Shown here one piece after another: positions 1 to 11,439 of a DNA stretch of 64,000 bases. A model generated the notes under the pieces. That model made no database searches, had not been told where the DNA came from, and worked only from the letters and a program-made list of their open reading frames with translations. The stretch covers positions 823,660 through 887,659 of the forward strand of contig JXTB01000096.1 of assembly GCA_002914805.1 (NCBI GenBank). Direction: 5' to 3'. Each line of letters opens with the position of its first letter. Positions within the stretch are counted from its first letter, which is position 1. This DNA is from Parasponia andersonii (Eukaryota; Streptophyta; Magnoliopsida; Rosales; Cannabaceae). Position numbers and translations under genes: made by a program.

Positions 1-627
1 ACAATCCAACGGTCGGATCGAGAATAACACCCAAAAACTCGAAATGACCAAAAATGGCAACTTCAATCCGGGCAAAATGGAGTTGAGATATATATACCTT
101 GATGATCTTTGCGACGATACGAATCCAACGAGACCGGTTTGAGGCCAAAACGTGGCCGGAATCGTCGCCGGTGGCCGAATTTCCGAAAGAGCTCCAACCG
201 GCTTCGATGGCGATTCCCGGCGAACCAAGCGACGGCGAGCGGCAAGGACGGGCAGCGGAGCTTCGGCGCAGCACGGCGAGGCGACGCCGGTCAGTGGGCG
301 GCCCGGATGGCGGCTGGCGGCGGCTCTGCAGGAGATCGGCCGAGAGGGAGAAGAGAGGAGAGAGAAAGAGAGGTTTCGGGGGAGGGAGGAGAGAGAATAG
401 AGAGAGAGAGGGGGAGGAAGATGTGCACGTGGCCCTCTTTATTGGGCTGTGCAATTTTTCAAAAATTGCACATAGTCCCCAAAATTTCAAATCTCTATCA
501 ATCTAGTCCCCCAAAATTTGCAATTTAGTCCATCTAAACAAAACTTTTGCAAATTAGTCCCCACAATATTTTATCCAGAAAATTGGTAAAATGTCCAAAT
601 TACCCTCGAAAATTCCGGGTTTTTACA
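1..627 (+). mobile_element. 3' end of a Ty3/gypsy-like LTR, cut by the window edge
   Basis: The stretch ends in CCGGGTTTTTACA at 615-627. Its last ~125 bp (repeated 'tagtcc' and 'aaattag' runs, then 'aaaattggtaaaatgtc') closely matches the right end of the solo LTR at 38653-41055, so both belong to one LTR family. Upstream it differs: it is GC-rich (about 120-330), then a GA-rich low-complexity run (330-420). The long open frames on both strands here come from base composition and have no recognisable protein signature. The LTR ends exactly where the minus-strand F-box relic stops, so it appears to have inserted into that gene. The other LTR end and the target duplication lie outside the window. 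Confidence 0.6.
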
Positions 628-1006
628 CTTATTGTATTTCGAACAATCAACAAAATATAACTTAGGTTTTACCTCAATAGTGGAGTCAATATGATATACT
701 TCTCCGCGATGAGGATTGTAGATATCGTAACGTACCACGGGATGATTGAACCAATAATAAAACCTCACGAAAAAAATCCATAAAAGTTTATAACTATCCA
801 GTACTAGTCGCCAATTCTTGCACACGGCGCGAAACCGAATTTGATCCTTGGAAGAAAGTCGCTTCAGTATGGAATGTAGTATCGACTCGGGGAAGGCTAC
901 ACCAATTACGCACGTACTTCTCCTTCGTCATCTTCCCTCGTAATTTCTTCCCAAGAATCATCCTCACCTCCCACAAGTACACAACAGTACATAAATATGC
1001 ATGCAT
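628..1006 (-). pseudogene. F-box protein fragment (F-box/DUF295-like), frameshifted and truncated
   Basis: Read on the minus strand, this encodes an F-box-like start (NWCSLP, then ESILHSILKRL), followed by KDQIRFRAVCKNWRLV and a stretch ending in YDIYNP, which resembles the start of the DUF295-type beta-propeller domain. The F-box is split between two frames by what looks like one extra base in the CCCC run (plus strand 889-892). The frame then runs into the LTR at 627, so everything downstream is lost. Related relics lie at 37475-41260 and 60450-61115. Plant F-box proteins recruit substrates to SCF ubiquitin ligases. This copy cannot make a full protein. The F-box assignment is fairly secure; the DUF295 subclass is an inference from a short match. 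Confidence 0.6.
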
Positions 1007-2816
1007 GTATATATTATCAATTAATATTCAACTCTTAAATAATACAAGATATTATTATATGTCAAAGGAATATTAACGATATTAACATGCATGAAGGAAG
1101 CAAACCTTGGCATGCATGGTGCATAAGGATCCTCATATCTCCCAAGCCTGGTGTGCCGTACCTTCGTCAATTGATGGAGGATAAAATGTTTGAAGACGTA
1201 TATGTCTAGGGTTTATATATGTGGCATTTTCTTTCTTTTATTTTTTTTTTTCCTGAAAAGAGTTTATGAGGAAAACTTGTGCCTAACAATATACCTTTCT
1301 AAATTATTCGTAAAAAAGTTGAGTCCGGATATTCTAAAATTAAATGAAATATTCCGTACGTATTTGTAGACCGTAAATAGATGACATTTTAATTTTTTCC
1401 GTGCTTATTCCTTAATTTGTTTTGTCAAGATTTCCTTAAATTTTCCAAATTTGCATATTTCCGAATTGGGAATACGGAAAGGAGAATGTTGAGAAAAATT
1501 GACAAATCGAAGAGAGATAAATGTCAAGTGACAGTCTTCCAATACCGAACAATTTCTTTTTTAGGATAACATTCAGATTATTTTAGAAAGGATATTTTGT
1601 TTAAGCTCAAATTATCTCCTAATTACTAGTAGGTAGGCATTTCTTAATTAACTCCTATGCCCTGAGGCTTCATGTTGCAAGCTCTAATTAATTTCATTTA
1701 GTAATTTATATAAGAAAGCTTCTAGTCGTGAGCCCAATATGACAATGCAAAATGAAATCAATATTGGGCTAGACTATTATATGGACGGATAAAATTAATT
1801 AATGATGGGGGCATGGGACAACAAAACATTAGAAAACGACAACAAAATTAAATCACAACTCAATAACTGCAGTACAGACTCACAAGGATAATTGACATAA
1901 GAATGGAGATCGACATAAGAATCTAGAAGATAATTGACTTAACAAATGGATATACACTACTATGTGTTTTGGATATACATGTATATTAATATTTCTCACT
2001 ATATACATCTTTGAATCAAACCATTCTTTGAATTGACCTAATAATTTTGTTTTGTGGTATAAACATAATATTTCGTCACAATTTGATATTTGTAGCTAAA
2101 AAAATTTGTAACTAATAACAAGATTTGTTGTAGCGTATGTCAAACCATTCTTAGCAAAAGTTAGTTCATAAGTTAGTTCAAAGTTTCAAACTGAATGATA
2201 TATAAAGGAGCTGAAAAAGAAAGAATTCGATCGAGTAGTCGACAAATATAGTAGTGGCTTAATTAATTAAATTAGAAAGAAATCGAACATCAAGGTTGTT
2301 TTTTCATTTTTTTTCCAGCAAAAGAAGATCCGATAGAGTTGAAATGGACAAAACCAAATAGCATTAGTACTACTATATTTTAATTTTTAAAGTGAAACAC
2401 CCCACAAGCTTTCGTGTGGAATGCACACTCCATTCAATTTTAATATTTGAGATGTTACCGGTAACCCTACAATATCAAAATAAATAAAAGAAATACTTGA
2501 GTAAATCCTATACAGATGTTCTGTTTTTTGGTAGTGTGATGGAGCTGCCTTTCTGTGGAATTATGCGTAACTTTTGGTTTCAAGACCATCTTAATATAGT
2601 CCTTTAAGTGCTTGCCTATTCAGCATTTTTCCCCACTTTCACAAAATTTACAATAAGTTTGCATGCGCCGCATTAAAAAATGAAGCCTTTTGAAACAAAA
2701 CAAGTTTTGAAGAATCAAATATTAGGCTATAGTTATAACTAGATACTCAAGTCCGAACCTAATTATAACCCTCAAGTACTTGGAGAGGAAAAGAAAAGTA
2801 TATATATATATATACA
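1007..2816. other. AT-rich intergenic DNA, no gene seen
   Basis: No open frame with a recognisable domain is present. The sequence is AT-rich with homopolymer runs and short AT repeats. The part around 2075-2140 has GTCAC/TTGTAGC-like motifs of the kind found near CACTA transposon ends, but this is too weak to call. Confidence 0.5.
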
Positions 2817-3019
2817 CAGGGGCGGCGTAGGGAGAACGGACCAGCTAGTTGGATTTTGAGAAAAAAAATTTTACAAGTATTAAAAAAGGGCGGGGAAAAG
2901 TACGTGACTCCAGTCAAAATTGACTAAAACAGTTCTATGTTCCTATTAAAAATTAATCAAAATTGTACATAAAATTCTAATTATGTTCCCAGTAAATGAA
3001 CTTACTGGCTTCACCCCTA
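2817..3019. mobile_element. possible small MITE with degenerate terminal inverted repeats
   Basis: The left edge reads CAGGGGCGGCGTAGGG and the right edge reads CTGGCTTCACCCCTA, which are imperfect inverse complements. The ~200 bp between them contains no ORF. The flanks are AT repeats, so a target duplication cannot be judged. A small hAT-like or other TIR element is possible. Confidence 0.3.
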
Positions 3020-3552
3020 TTAATATACTTGAAACTAAATATTTAACATTTATATCACTTATGGATCTAAATTTGTTGTTTTTAATAGCCTTGGACGATT
3101 AATACAAAGGTAACGTGGGTAATATAAATGTTGTCAGCATATATCAGAACCTACATAAGATACGAAAGCTTTGGTGGAGTGGACGAGACATCGATTGATA
3201 ACAGCTAACAAGCTACAAAACAGCATGAGCCCTGCATTCTCTCAACTCTTTAATAAATAAGGTATATTTTATAACGAAAATGGGTCGGAAAGGAAATAAT
3301 CCAAAGTTTATTTACCACTATCGATATATATATATCAAAGCCACAACTCATAAGATAGTGCTTTCCACATATTCCCCTCTGTTGATGATCACCACTTCGT
3401 TCCGTGCCAATGGCACAGTGCCTGAATTGATAGCGCCTCTGATCAATAAATACCCCAAATGAGGGAGCGTGTGTCCTTCACAAGCAATAATATTAGTCAA
3501 TCCCATCTTTTTCATTTTGAGATATATCCATTTATTTGCTTTAAACAATTTC

Positions 3553-4242
3553 ATGGCTTCCCTTGTAGCTCGTGACCAAACATTGGCTAACCATGTAGAA
3601 ATTCCAGTTCACATAAACTCGATGGAGCAAAAACAGCGCCAGGAGCCTGATGGTAACCACGTTGACTACTCCCAAAGGGCACAGTGGCTTCGAGCCGCCG
3701 TGTTGGGGGCCAATGACGGGTTGGTTTCTGTCGCATCACTGATGATGGGAGTTGGATCAGTGAGAAAAGACGCCAAAGCCATGCTTCTAGCTGGCTTTGC
3801 AGGGTTAGTAGCAGGGGCTTGTAGCATGGCAATAGGAGAGTTTGTCTCTGTCTACACTCAATACGACATAGAGAAGTCCCAGATGAAGAGACAGACCAAA
3901 GCAGGCAGTGGAAGAGAGAGTACTCAAGAAGAGGATCAGAGACTTGAGAAGGAGAAGCTGCCTAACCCAGCGCAGGCAGCTGTGGCCTCAGCACTGGCAT
4001 TTTCAGCGGGAGCAGTTACGCCATTGCTTGCCGCTGCATTCATAACCGATCACAAGGTGAGGCTGGCGGTGGTGGCCGTGGTAGCTAGCTTGGCACTGCT
4101 TTTGTTCGGAGGGATTGGAGCTGTGGTTGGGAAGACGCCAGTGGCGAGTTCTTGTGCAAGGGTGCTGGTCGGAGGATGGCTGGCTATGGCCATCACTTTC
4201 GGGCTGACCAAGTTAATTGGCTCTACTGGTCTTGAAATGTGA
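3553..4242 (+). CDS. vacuolar iron transporter-like protein (nodulin-21 / VTL type)
   Basis: A single-exon gene for a 229-residue CCC1/VIT1-family membrane protein. Family members move Fe(II), and sometimes Mn, into the vacuole to store or detoxify it. The family signature RAAVLGANDGLVSVASLMMG is at residues 47-66. Five hydrophobic segments are visible at about 46-70, 77-100, 146-168, 175-198 and 206-226. The cytoplasmic loop after segment 2 (about 104-145) is charged but short, lacking the long metal-binding domain of true VIT1, which is why I place it in the VTL subgroup. An in-frame ATG exists at 3469, but the 28 extra residues are hydrophobic and unlike the family; MASLVARD at 3553 matches the usual N-terminus. 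No frameshift or internal stop is seen, so it looks functional. Iron-dependent regulation is typical of the subgroup but not shown here. Confidence 0.9.
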   Translation: MASLVARDQTLANHVEIPVHINSMEQKQRQEPDGNHVDYSQRAQWLRAAVLGANDGLVSVASLMMGVGSVRKDAKAMLLAGFAGLVAGACSMAIGEFVSVYTQYDIEKSQMKRQTKAGSGRESTQEEDQRLEKEKLPNPAQAAVASALAFSAGAVTPLLAAAFITDHKVRLAVVAVVASLALLLFGGIGAVVGKTPVASSCARVLVGGWLAMAITFGLTKLIGSTGLEM

Positions 4243-4282
4243 TTTCGATGCCTCTTCTAGCCATTACGTCGGCCTAAGTTAC

Positions 4283-4428
4283 CTTTTATGCTGTTCATGT
4301 TGTTCGTGTGTTTATAGTTTGTCTCTAGCCCAGGTTTTTAGCTTCACTTAGTTTACTTTTATGCTGTTCATGTTGTTCGTGTGTTTATAGTTTGTCTCTA
4401 GACCAGGTTTTTAGCTTCACTTAGTTTA
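4283..4428. repeat. 73-bp tandem duplication in the VTL-like 3' region
   Basis: Units 4283-4355 and 4356-4428 are head to tail and differ at one base (C at 4329, A at 4402). They start 41 bp after the stop codon, so they probably lie in the 3' untranslated region. The near identity implies a recent event. Confidence 0.95.
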
Positions 4429-5800
4429 AGGTGAATAACGATCTGACTGTCTAAGCCAAAAGTGAAAATCCCGTTTGGTTGCGCCAATTGCAAGATTGGT
4501 AGTAACTTACCTTCGTTTCAGACGCTCACGCTCAAACGACATGACGCATGGCTCATGAAATGCATGAACATTCACGAGATTTATATAACCAGTGCGCTTA
4601 AGTTACAAACCACGACTTTTTTTTTTTTTTTAAATGTGATTTAACTAATGATCACCACTTACTACAAATTTTAAAAAAATAATACACACGCCCTACCAAA
4701 ATTTAAACATTTAATCCCCGAATTCACACACACATTTTTCAAGAGTTTAACCAACTGAGCTAGTCCTAATCGACAAAAACGAGATAAAAGTATTACTAGA
4801 AAATGCTTTCTAGAAATACTATGACTCTAATACGTAACAACCCTGAATCTTGACCAATTTAATGGATGATTAAAGAAATACTATGTGCCTTACTTAAATT
4901 GACTAGCTCTGGTGTCATTAGAGGATATTATGTAATATCATTTTCAATTTATATTCAGATCGAAAATGGTATATGAGGAAGTAATAACACAGGTTGAAAA
5001 AAAAGGCGAAAAAATAAATGAAGAGAAAGTAGTACAAGACGCACCAAAAAAACAAAAAGAATAAGAAGAGACCAGAAAAATAATAATTGTAAAACGAACA
5101 TGTAAGAATTCAGAAAAATATTCATAACATTTGAACGAACGAGGCAGTAATCTGTCAAAACAATAAGTCGACGACTTTCACGATTCACACTGCAAAGTTT
5201 CAATGATACAATCCAAGCAACATATAAATATACTTGTTTCAATGATGTTTAGCAAATCATTACGGTTCCAAAACGGGGTTAGGTTTCATAACCAACCCCA
5301 TTCTCACGGTGAACAAGAACCTAGATCGAATCCTTTGGTCTCAGCAAACAAAACAAAGATTGCAAGACCTGATATACATGGAAACAAAGCAAGCCCTGAT
5401 TTTATTCCTCACAGGAGATAAGAAGTGGAACGAAGGCCCATAAAAAGGACAATGGGTTAGTAGTTGAAAAACTCATCAAAAGCTTCCAGAAAAGCTGCCA
5501 TGCCACATGGTTACGCAGAATGGAATACTTCCACCAGTGCACAATGCAGAAGATGAGAGTGGGTTTTTATCCAAGTTTAATTGCAGAGGGACTGGTTGCA
5601 GCCGAAAAAACTTTCACAAATTTTAAGTTTAAAACCATGCATGTCCAATTAGTATCAAAGAAACCCAATCATGTATCCATAAAGACAAGTGTCCTGCCAA
5701 AATGTTAGAAATATTAATATAGCAGGAAAAATAGAAGAGCAACGAGTAGCATGCAGAAAAAGGCATGAAAAATAAAATGTTACCCGCTTGACTCCTGTTT
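4429..5800. other. intergenic DNA between the VTL-like gene and RZ-1A
   Basis: Contains T- and A-rich stretches and no ORF with a recognisable domain. The right part may hold the distal 3' untranslated region of the minus-strand RZ-1A gene, but I see no certain poly(A) site. Confidence 0.4.
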
Positions 5801-6253
5801 ATTAGTAAGATACTGAAAACGGAGCTCAAGTGGGCAAACTCTGAAAAAATCCCTCACCATCGATTCTTGGAACAACTAATACAAAGCAACCTTCCAATAC
5901 CGCAATTGCCCATAGAGGACGGTGAATAGGAACACTCGGTAGCAATCATGGCATTTGAACTCAACAATTCATGAAGGCTAGTGAATCAAGCAGCAGTAGC
6001 GCAATTCAGGGTATAAGACCAGATTGGAACATATCACGTATCAAGCAAGCATAAGATTGCATAGGACGAAAACAGCAAATTTGATCATTTTAGGAACAAA
6101 AACAGTAGAACATTTGTGCCAAGTTCGCATTTCAAATTCTGATTTACTACACTGATTCACCCCAGACAATCATCACAAGAACACAATCCTGCAGAAGGAA
6201 ACTCGAACACTTTGCCAACAGTAATAGTGAATCCAGCAGCATCAGTTCTTTAT

Positions 6254-6347
6254 CTGCAACATAACAAACATATAGTTCCATAAGTATCAGAGTAAACATT
6301 ATTGAAATGAAGAGAATAGTATATAGCTTGTATTCATGTATGCGTAC
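6254..6347 (-). other. possible 3'-UTR intron of RZ-1A
   Basis: Eighteen bases after the stop codon, the minus strand reads AGCG then GTACGC (donor G at 6347). It then reads a T-rich tract ending TTGCAG, followed by a new exon-like segment from 6253. This would be a 94-bp intron. It is inferred only from splice-like signals. Confidence 0.35.
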
Positions 6348-6365
6348 CGCTAGTAGAAGCAATTA

Positions 6366-7129
6366 CTATCCAGAACGAAAACCACCTCCTGTGCTCCGAC
6401 GTTCATACGGTCCAGAACGGTCACGACTAAAACGATCAGCTCCTGAACCTGCACGACTACCACCATCTCTATTACGCCCCCCAGATCGATCTCCATTGCG
6501 GTCAGGCCCATATCGACCGCCACCACCATTTCCACCATACTTATCATCTCTACCACCGTATTTGCCCCCTCTTCCACCTTCACCAGGACACTCCCGAGCA
6601 AAATGTCCAGGTTTACCACACTTGAAGCACTCTCCGCCATTTGACCCACGCCCAGAATCACGGTCACGGCCACGATCACGACCACGATCACGGTTGCGAT
6701 CACCATCATAATCCCTACCAGAACCACCTTGATGAGGCTGAGCCTTATCAACAGTAATGGTTCGTCCATCCAAATCCATTCCATTCATGGCTTCAATTGC
6801 CTCCTCCATAGCTTTCTTATCATCAAAAGTTACAAACCCAAACCCGCGAGACCTTCCAGAGAACTTATCAACAACAACCTACATAGCATAACATTTACAT
6901 AAAACCTATATTCAAACAAAACCTGAATACTCAGCACCTTGTTTCCATCAAACTATATAAAAATTATGGTTACTGTTAAGTGATTGAAAGAGTAATATAC
7001 ACAGAGTTAAACAAATACCTTGGCCTCAACAAGCTTTCCAAACTTTTCAAATGCATCTTTGAGACCCCTATCAGAAGTTGACCATGACAGGCCACCAATA
7101 AAGCAACGATACTCCAACTCCTCCGACAT
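6366..7129 (-). CDS. RZ1A: glycine-rich RNA-binding protein with RRM and CCHC zinc knuckle (RZ-1A type)
   Basis: Two coding exons, 7129-7019 and 6878-6366, are joined in phase (GAGGCCAAG then GT; TGTAG then GTTGTTGTT) to give 207 residues. An RRM covers about residues 7-79, with RNP2 CFIGGL at 9-14 and RNP1 RGFGFVTF at 48-55, so the intron splits the RRM. An Arg/Asp-rich linker follows, then a zinc knuckle CX2CX4HX4C (Cys121, Cys124, His129, Cys134), then a Gly/Arg-rich tail to residue 207. This order, and [18 protein letters not shown] after the RRM, is diagnostic of the RZ-1A branch rather than RZ-1B/C. Family members bind nucleic acids in the nucleus and affect splicing and cold responses. 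The start is the first ATG after a probable 5'-UTR acceptor (TTTGCAG at 7139). The gene converges on the VTL-like gene and diverges from TRM11. It looks intact. Confidence 0.93.
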
Positions 7130-7136
7130 TATTCCA

Positions 7137-7482
7137 CTGCAAATTTAAATTTTTATATTTTAAAAAAATCCAAGAATTCATTATTATATAGCAGTCTAAT
7201 ACTTCATCGAGCATAATATAAGATACAATCTCATTATAAACAGAGAATAAATTCGATAACATAAACAAGAATCAAAGACCCAAAATTTTAATTATCCAAA
7301 CTACAAACGCTATAAAGAAAAGAAAATTGAGATCTGAAAAGTACAAAATAATAAAGAAAAAACCCTAATCTTCATCAAAAGCTAAAAGAAAAGTACCGAA
7401 GCTAAAGAGAAGATCATGATTCTGAAACTCAAAATAGCAACGATAAAAATCAGAACCGGAGAAAAAGTGAAAGAGAGCGAGT
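7137..7482 (-). other. probable 5'-UTR intron of RZ-1A
   Basis: On the minus strand AAATTTGCAG stands immediately before TGGAATAATG, the start-codon context. A donor-like CTAG|GTACTC lies near 7482, with an alternative at about 7396. The interval is AT-rich like plant introns and contains a telo-box-like motif (AACCCTA, plus strand 7361-7367), which is common near the starts of translation-related genes. Confidence 0.5.
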
Positions 7483-7492
7483 ACCTAGCAGA

Positions 7493-7560
7493 AAGAGAGA
7501 GAAGATTAGATCTCAGGGAGAGAGAGAGAGAAGATTAGATCTCAGGGGGAGAGAGAGAGG
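7493..7560 (-). repeat. CT-rich leader of RZ-1A with a 29-bp duplication
   Basis: The motif GAAGATTAGATCTCAGGG occurs at 7501 and again at 7530 within (GA)n runs. On the minus strand this is a CT-rich leader with two TCTAATCTTC units, consistent with a plant core promoter or 5' untranslated region. Confidence 0.7.
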
Positions 7561-7742
7561 GTGGCTTCGACTGTGGTCTTGGAAACACACAAAAGCGTAA
7601 ACAGAGCCAGAAACGAAGCAGAAAGAATAAAACTTTGGGGGCGTAGATGAGGATGAAGATGGTGATGATGATGAAACCCTTTGAGTCTTGATGGTAGTGG
7701 GTAGGGTAAAGACCGGGTCAATGGGTCTTGGTATCAATTTGG

Positions 7743-7756
7743 CCCGTTCAAACGGG
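7743..7756. promoter_or_regulatory. palindrome CCCGTT-CA-AACGGG upstream of RZ-1A
   Basis: A perfect 6-bp inverted repeat with a 2-bp spacer, flanked by GGCCCG on both sides. It lies about 200 bp upstream of the CT-rich leader, a plausible place for a dimeric factor. No specific regulator is assigned. Confidence 0.35.
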
Positions 7757-10700
7757 CGTGGCCCGAATTTTAATAAATGAGGTGAATATTATTTTTTTTT
7801 CTTATTAATTAAATATATTGTGATACCATTTTTTTTAAATAAATTCTCGATGAATTCTTAATAATTTTAACGAATTTTTAATAAATTTTTGATATCAATG
7901 ATAATCTTTACAGATTCTTGATTAATTCCTTCCCAAAAATGGTAGAATCTAATAATAATGATAAATTTAATTAAACATTTGAAAAAAGTGATAATTATCT
8001 ACTTAATTCCCGAATTTGGAGCGCTAATGGGTTTTCTAGTTCCACCCTCCGCTCGCACATATGTTGTCCTTTTTTTAAATATTTGTTTTAGAAAATACAA
8101 TATTTATCTTCCTTTTTTTTTGGGAATTAACATTGAATGTACATTAAATTATTTATTAACTATTTTCTGAATTTTATTAAATATCAAATCTATTTTTCTC
8201 AATCTGTAAAATTATCCTCCAACAACAAATGAAAGGACATAATTGTCTATAAAAACTACGACACTCTTAAGGCTAGGTTTATTACCACCCTTCTATACAC
8301 TCTTACAACGCTATTTCTAAAACCATCATCTTATTATAAATTTTAATTCAACTTAATATTAAATTAATGTTTAATACACCATTTATTATTCCTAAATTTT
8401 CTCTCAATATAATTATCCTTTTCTCTTTCCATCAACATTCCACTAATTTCTATTATCTCTCTCCTTTTCTGCGATCCATAAATATACTCTACTATTTTAT
8501 TTTCTTATCTTTTCGTGCTTTTTATATAAGCATGAATCTCTTTACTAAAAAAATAACAACAATATATTTCTCTTTCTTTTGGAAAATTCTAAAGATGTCA
8601 ATTCAATAGTGTCGTACTAGCCTAGGCACATTTAGTTGAGATACATTCGTATCTCGTGTCGTGCCAGTCTGGACATGATTAGTAATTGTATCGTACTAGT
8701 CCATACATAAATACTAATAGTATCGTATTGTGTCCAGCTCATTATGTACTTGTTCCTATGTTATGCCTATGTTATACTCCTGCTTCTATGTTGTTAACAT
8801 GCCAATATCGTGTTTGTCCATTTTCGTGCCTAATTATTCATATTTTCGATATTATATTATTGCCATGTCTAATCGTGCGCATTTTCCGTATTCTATTTTT
8901 CTTATCGTGCTCATTTCCAATATTGTACTATTTCCATGCCTAATCGGGCATTTTTTGATATTATGCGATTTTTATACTAATTGCACATGTTTTAAATATT
9001 ATATTATTTTTATGTTTATCGTGTTTGTTTTTTATTATGTTATTTACGTGTCTCACATTGTCCATTTTTTATATCACATGATTTTAAGCCTAATTATTTC
9101 TATTTCTAAATTTTTATTGTTCTTAATCCATAATCGTGCTCATTATTGATTTTTTTTTTTTAAATTTAGTTGTTTTAATGTTATTAAACATATTTCTTTT
9201 TAATGAATTATGAATTGTTAATTACTATGTAATAGAAATAAATTAATTAAAATTGACATAACTTTTTATATAAAAACAAATCTAAATTGAAATATTAGAG
9301 TATATGTGAGAAATGATAATTAATCTAAATTTCTATATTTAAAGTATATTCCAACTAAATTGGTGTTTACTCAAATTATATCAAAATGTATAACTCAAAA
9401 GCTATAATTAGTACCTACCTAAACTATATTTTTCTTTCTTAGGATTTTTAGGATTTTTTTATTAGAGGTGAATTTTGTCTTAGATTCTTCATATTTTTAA
9501 ACTCTTTGGCTCAATCTTATTAAATTTTGGAACTTTTTTGCTTTAAAAACTTAGAAATAGACGTAATATTTATAACATATAATTTTTACCTATAAAATAT
9601 TTTAACTTTAATTTTTTCTATTTACTTTACATTTATTGTATTAAAATTATGCCAATAAAAATAAAATAGATTTAATTTAAGTATATTTTTTGCAAACTAA
9701 TTATTTTTCTTAATCGTGCATGTAGTGCATGTTATTCGTGCTTCTCATGCTATATGTTATATTGTGCTCGCGCCGGCCTAAGTACATTTATTTATCTGTC
9801 GTGCCGGCCTGGGTATTATTATTAATTATGTCGTGCTAGACATTGTTACTAATGGTGCCATATTGAGCCATATTATGTAGGTTTGTAATTGTGTCATATC
9901 CATTTTAGCCTATTAGTGCCGACTTATTTTGATACTACTAGTGATTTCTTTTGAAATAGGCTGAAGGCGAGAGAAAATAAATATTAATCTAATTTTTTTA
10001 ATGCACTTTTTTAACTTGAGGACGTACCTATTTTATTATTGTACGTGTATACATACATATACACATATATGTGAATAAGGAGTAATATTAGAAATACTAA
10101 TATTTTACACTCAAAGTTTATACCATATAAGGTGGCATTCATTTCAACCATTTATTTGTTTGAATTGAGACTATACTATCATTGATATAAGTTTTTGATG
10201 TAGGATTTTAGTATCTCGTATCTTTACCCATAAATAAGAGATACAATACTTCATAATAGTTTACAATTTATTGTTGTTATTTTTTTTCAAAAGAATAGGA
10301 AGTGGTGTGAGCTGTGAAGTGAGAAATTGGACTTTTTTAAAAGTGATATTTGTTTTTCGGAGATCATTGAAGGAGTTTGATTCTTAAAATTGAAATTCAC
10401 ATTATATGAAGGAATGTGGTGTAAAGGATGGGGTATAAAGGTTCTCACGATAATTTAGCAAACTGTTTTCGGTTATCTATTCACCAAATGATAATTACAA
10501 TATATATAAACAATTAATCCTCCAATAGCCTTAACTCATCCACTCTGGTTTTTTTTGTTTGTTTTAAGAGATTTTTAAAACCAATTATGTACTAAAACGT
10601 AATTTTATATATGGTCTTTTTGAGAATAAAAAAATTAATAGAATAAATGTGTGGAAAGAGTGAACAGAGACATGTCAATAAACCCGTCCAACCACTAATT

Positions 10701-11077
10701 TCCCTTAACCAAAATTTTTTAAAAAATCAAAATCCAAAATAGATAAAATTAGAAATTACATTTAAAAAATAAAATCAGGATTAAAAATATTAAGATTCCC
10801 AATTCTGCTCCTTAATTTTTGTTTTTTTAATTATTAAGATAATTATGTTATTTTCTTTTGATTTCTCTATTTTTTTATTTCACATTTCAATTTTTTTAAT
10901 ATACTAAAGAAAATCAAGAAAACATAAAGGCACACACCCATCTCTGTCTATACCCACCGCTAATTATCCTCCGCCTCTAGAGACCATAAATATTATTAAT
11001 AAAATAAAAAAATACTCCCTAAAGAAACACGAGGAACCAATTTGCACATTAAGTCATAAAGAATAACCATAAATAAA
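7757..11077. other. AT-rich intergenic DNA with decayed repeat remnants
   Basis: No gene is seen. Two blocks, 8600-9150 and 9700-9930, share many TCGTGC/CGTGCC-type motifs spaced by AT-rich DNA ('gtcgtgccagtctgg' near 8658, 'gtcgtgccggcctggg' near 9800). They look like degenerate copies of one repeat. The open frames at 8686-9149 come from this low-complexity sequence. Confidence 0.5.
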
Positions 11078-11439
11078 AGAGATATTATTATTTTTATATC
11101 TTGTATTTTAATAATTTGTTTGAATTGTATTTTGTATTTTAGTTATTATCAATATTGACCATTAGATTTGAAATCTATTACAAATTTATAATCTGACACT
11201 AATTTAAAATAGTTAATTTACCAAGATGATTTAATAAACTTATTCTCGAATCAATTTTCATATGGTTTATTTTCAATTTTTTAATTAGCATCTTGGTAAA
11301 TTAGCTGCCCTAAATTAATATTAGAGTATAAATTTGTAATAAATTTCAAATTTAAGAATCAATGTTGATAATAACTAAAATACGAGGTACAATTTGAATA
11401 AAGTATCAAAATATTAAATATAAAAGTGATATTATCCCT
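11078..11439. mobile_element. MITE-like foldback element
   Basis: The two halves are inverted copies of each other over about 150 bp each. The left arm runs from AGAGATATTATTA through ATTTTAGTTATTATCAA to TTAATTTACCAAGATG. The right arm, read in reverse complement, begins AGGGATAATATCA and passes through the same landmarks. There is no coding capacity. The arms have diverged, and no clean target duplication is visible in the AT-rich flanks. Confidence 0.65.

Noticed and set aside
99-528. Three overlapping plus-strand frames of 82-139 codons, rich in Arg and Gly
   Set aside because: They lie inside an LTR end with GC-rich and GA-rich low complexity, exist in several frames at once and show no domain.
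3469-3552. Upstream in-frame ATG that would extend the iron transporter by 28 residues
   Set aside because: The extension is hydrophobic and not family-like; the ATG at 3553 gives the expected N-terminus and length.
4955-5708. Small ORFs of 60-95 codons in the RZ-1A 3' flank
   Set aside because: No domain, no promoter context, biased composition.
6307-6784. Long frames opposite to or out of phase with RZ-1A (134 and 144 codons)
   Set aside because: These are shadows of the Gly/Arg-codon-rich exon 2 of RZ-1A.
8686-9149. Two overlapping plus-strand frames (85 and 139 codons) rich in hydrophobic residues
   Set aside because: They come from a T-rich degenerate repeat with CGTGC motifs; composition alone explains the hydrophobic translation.
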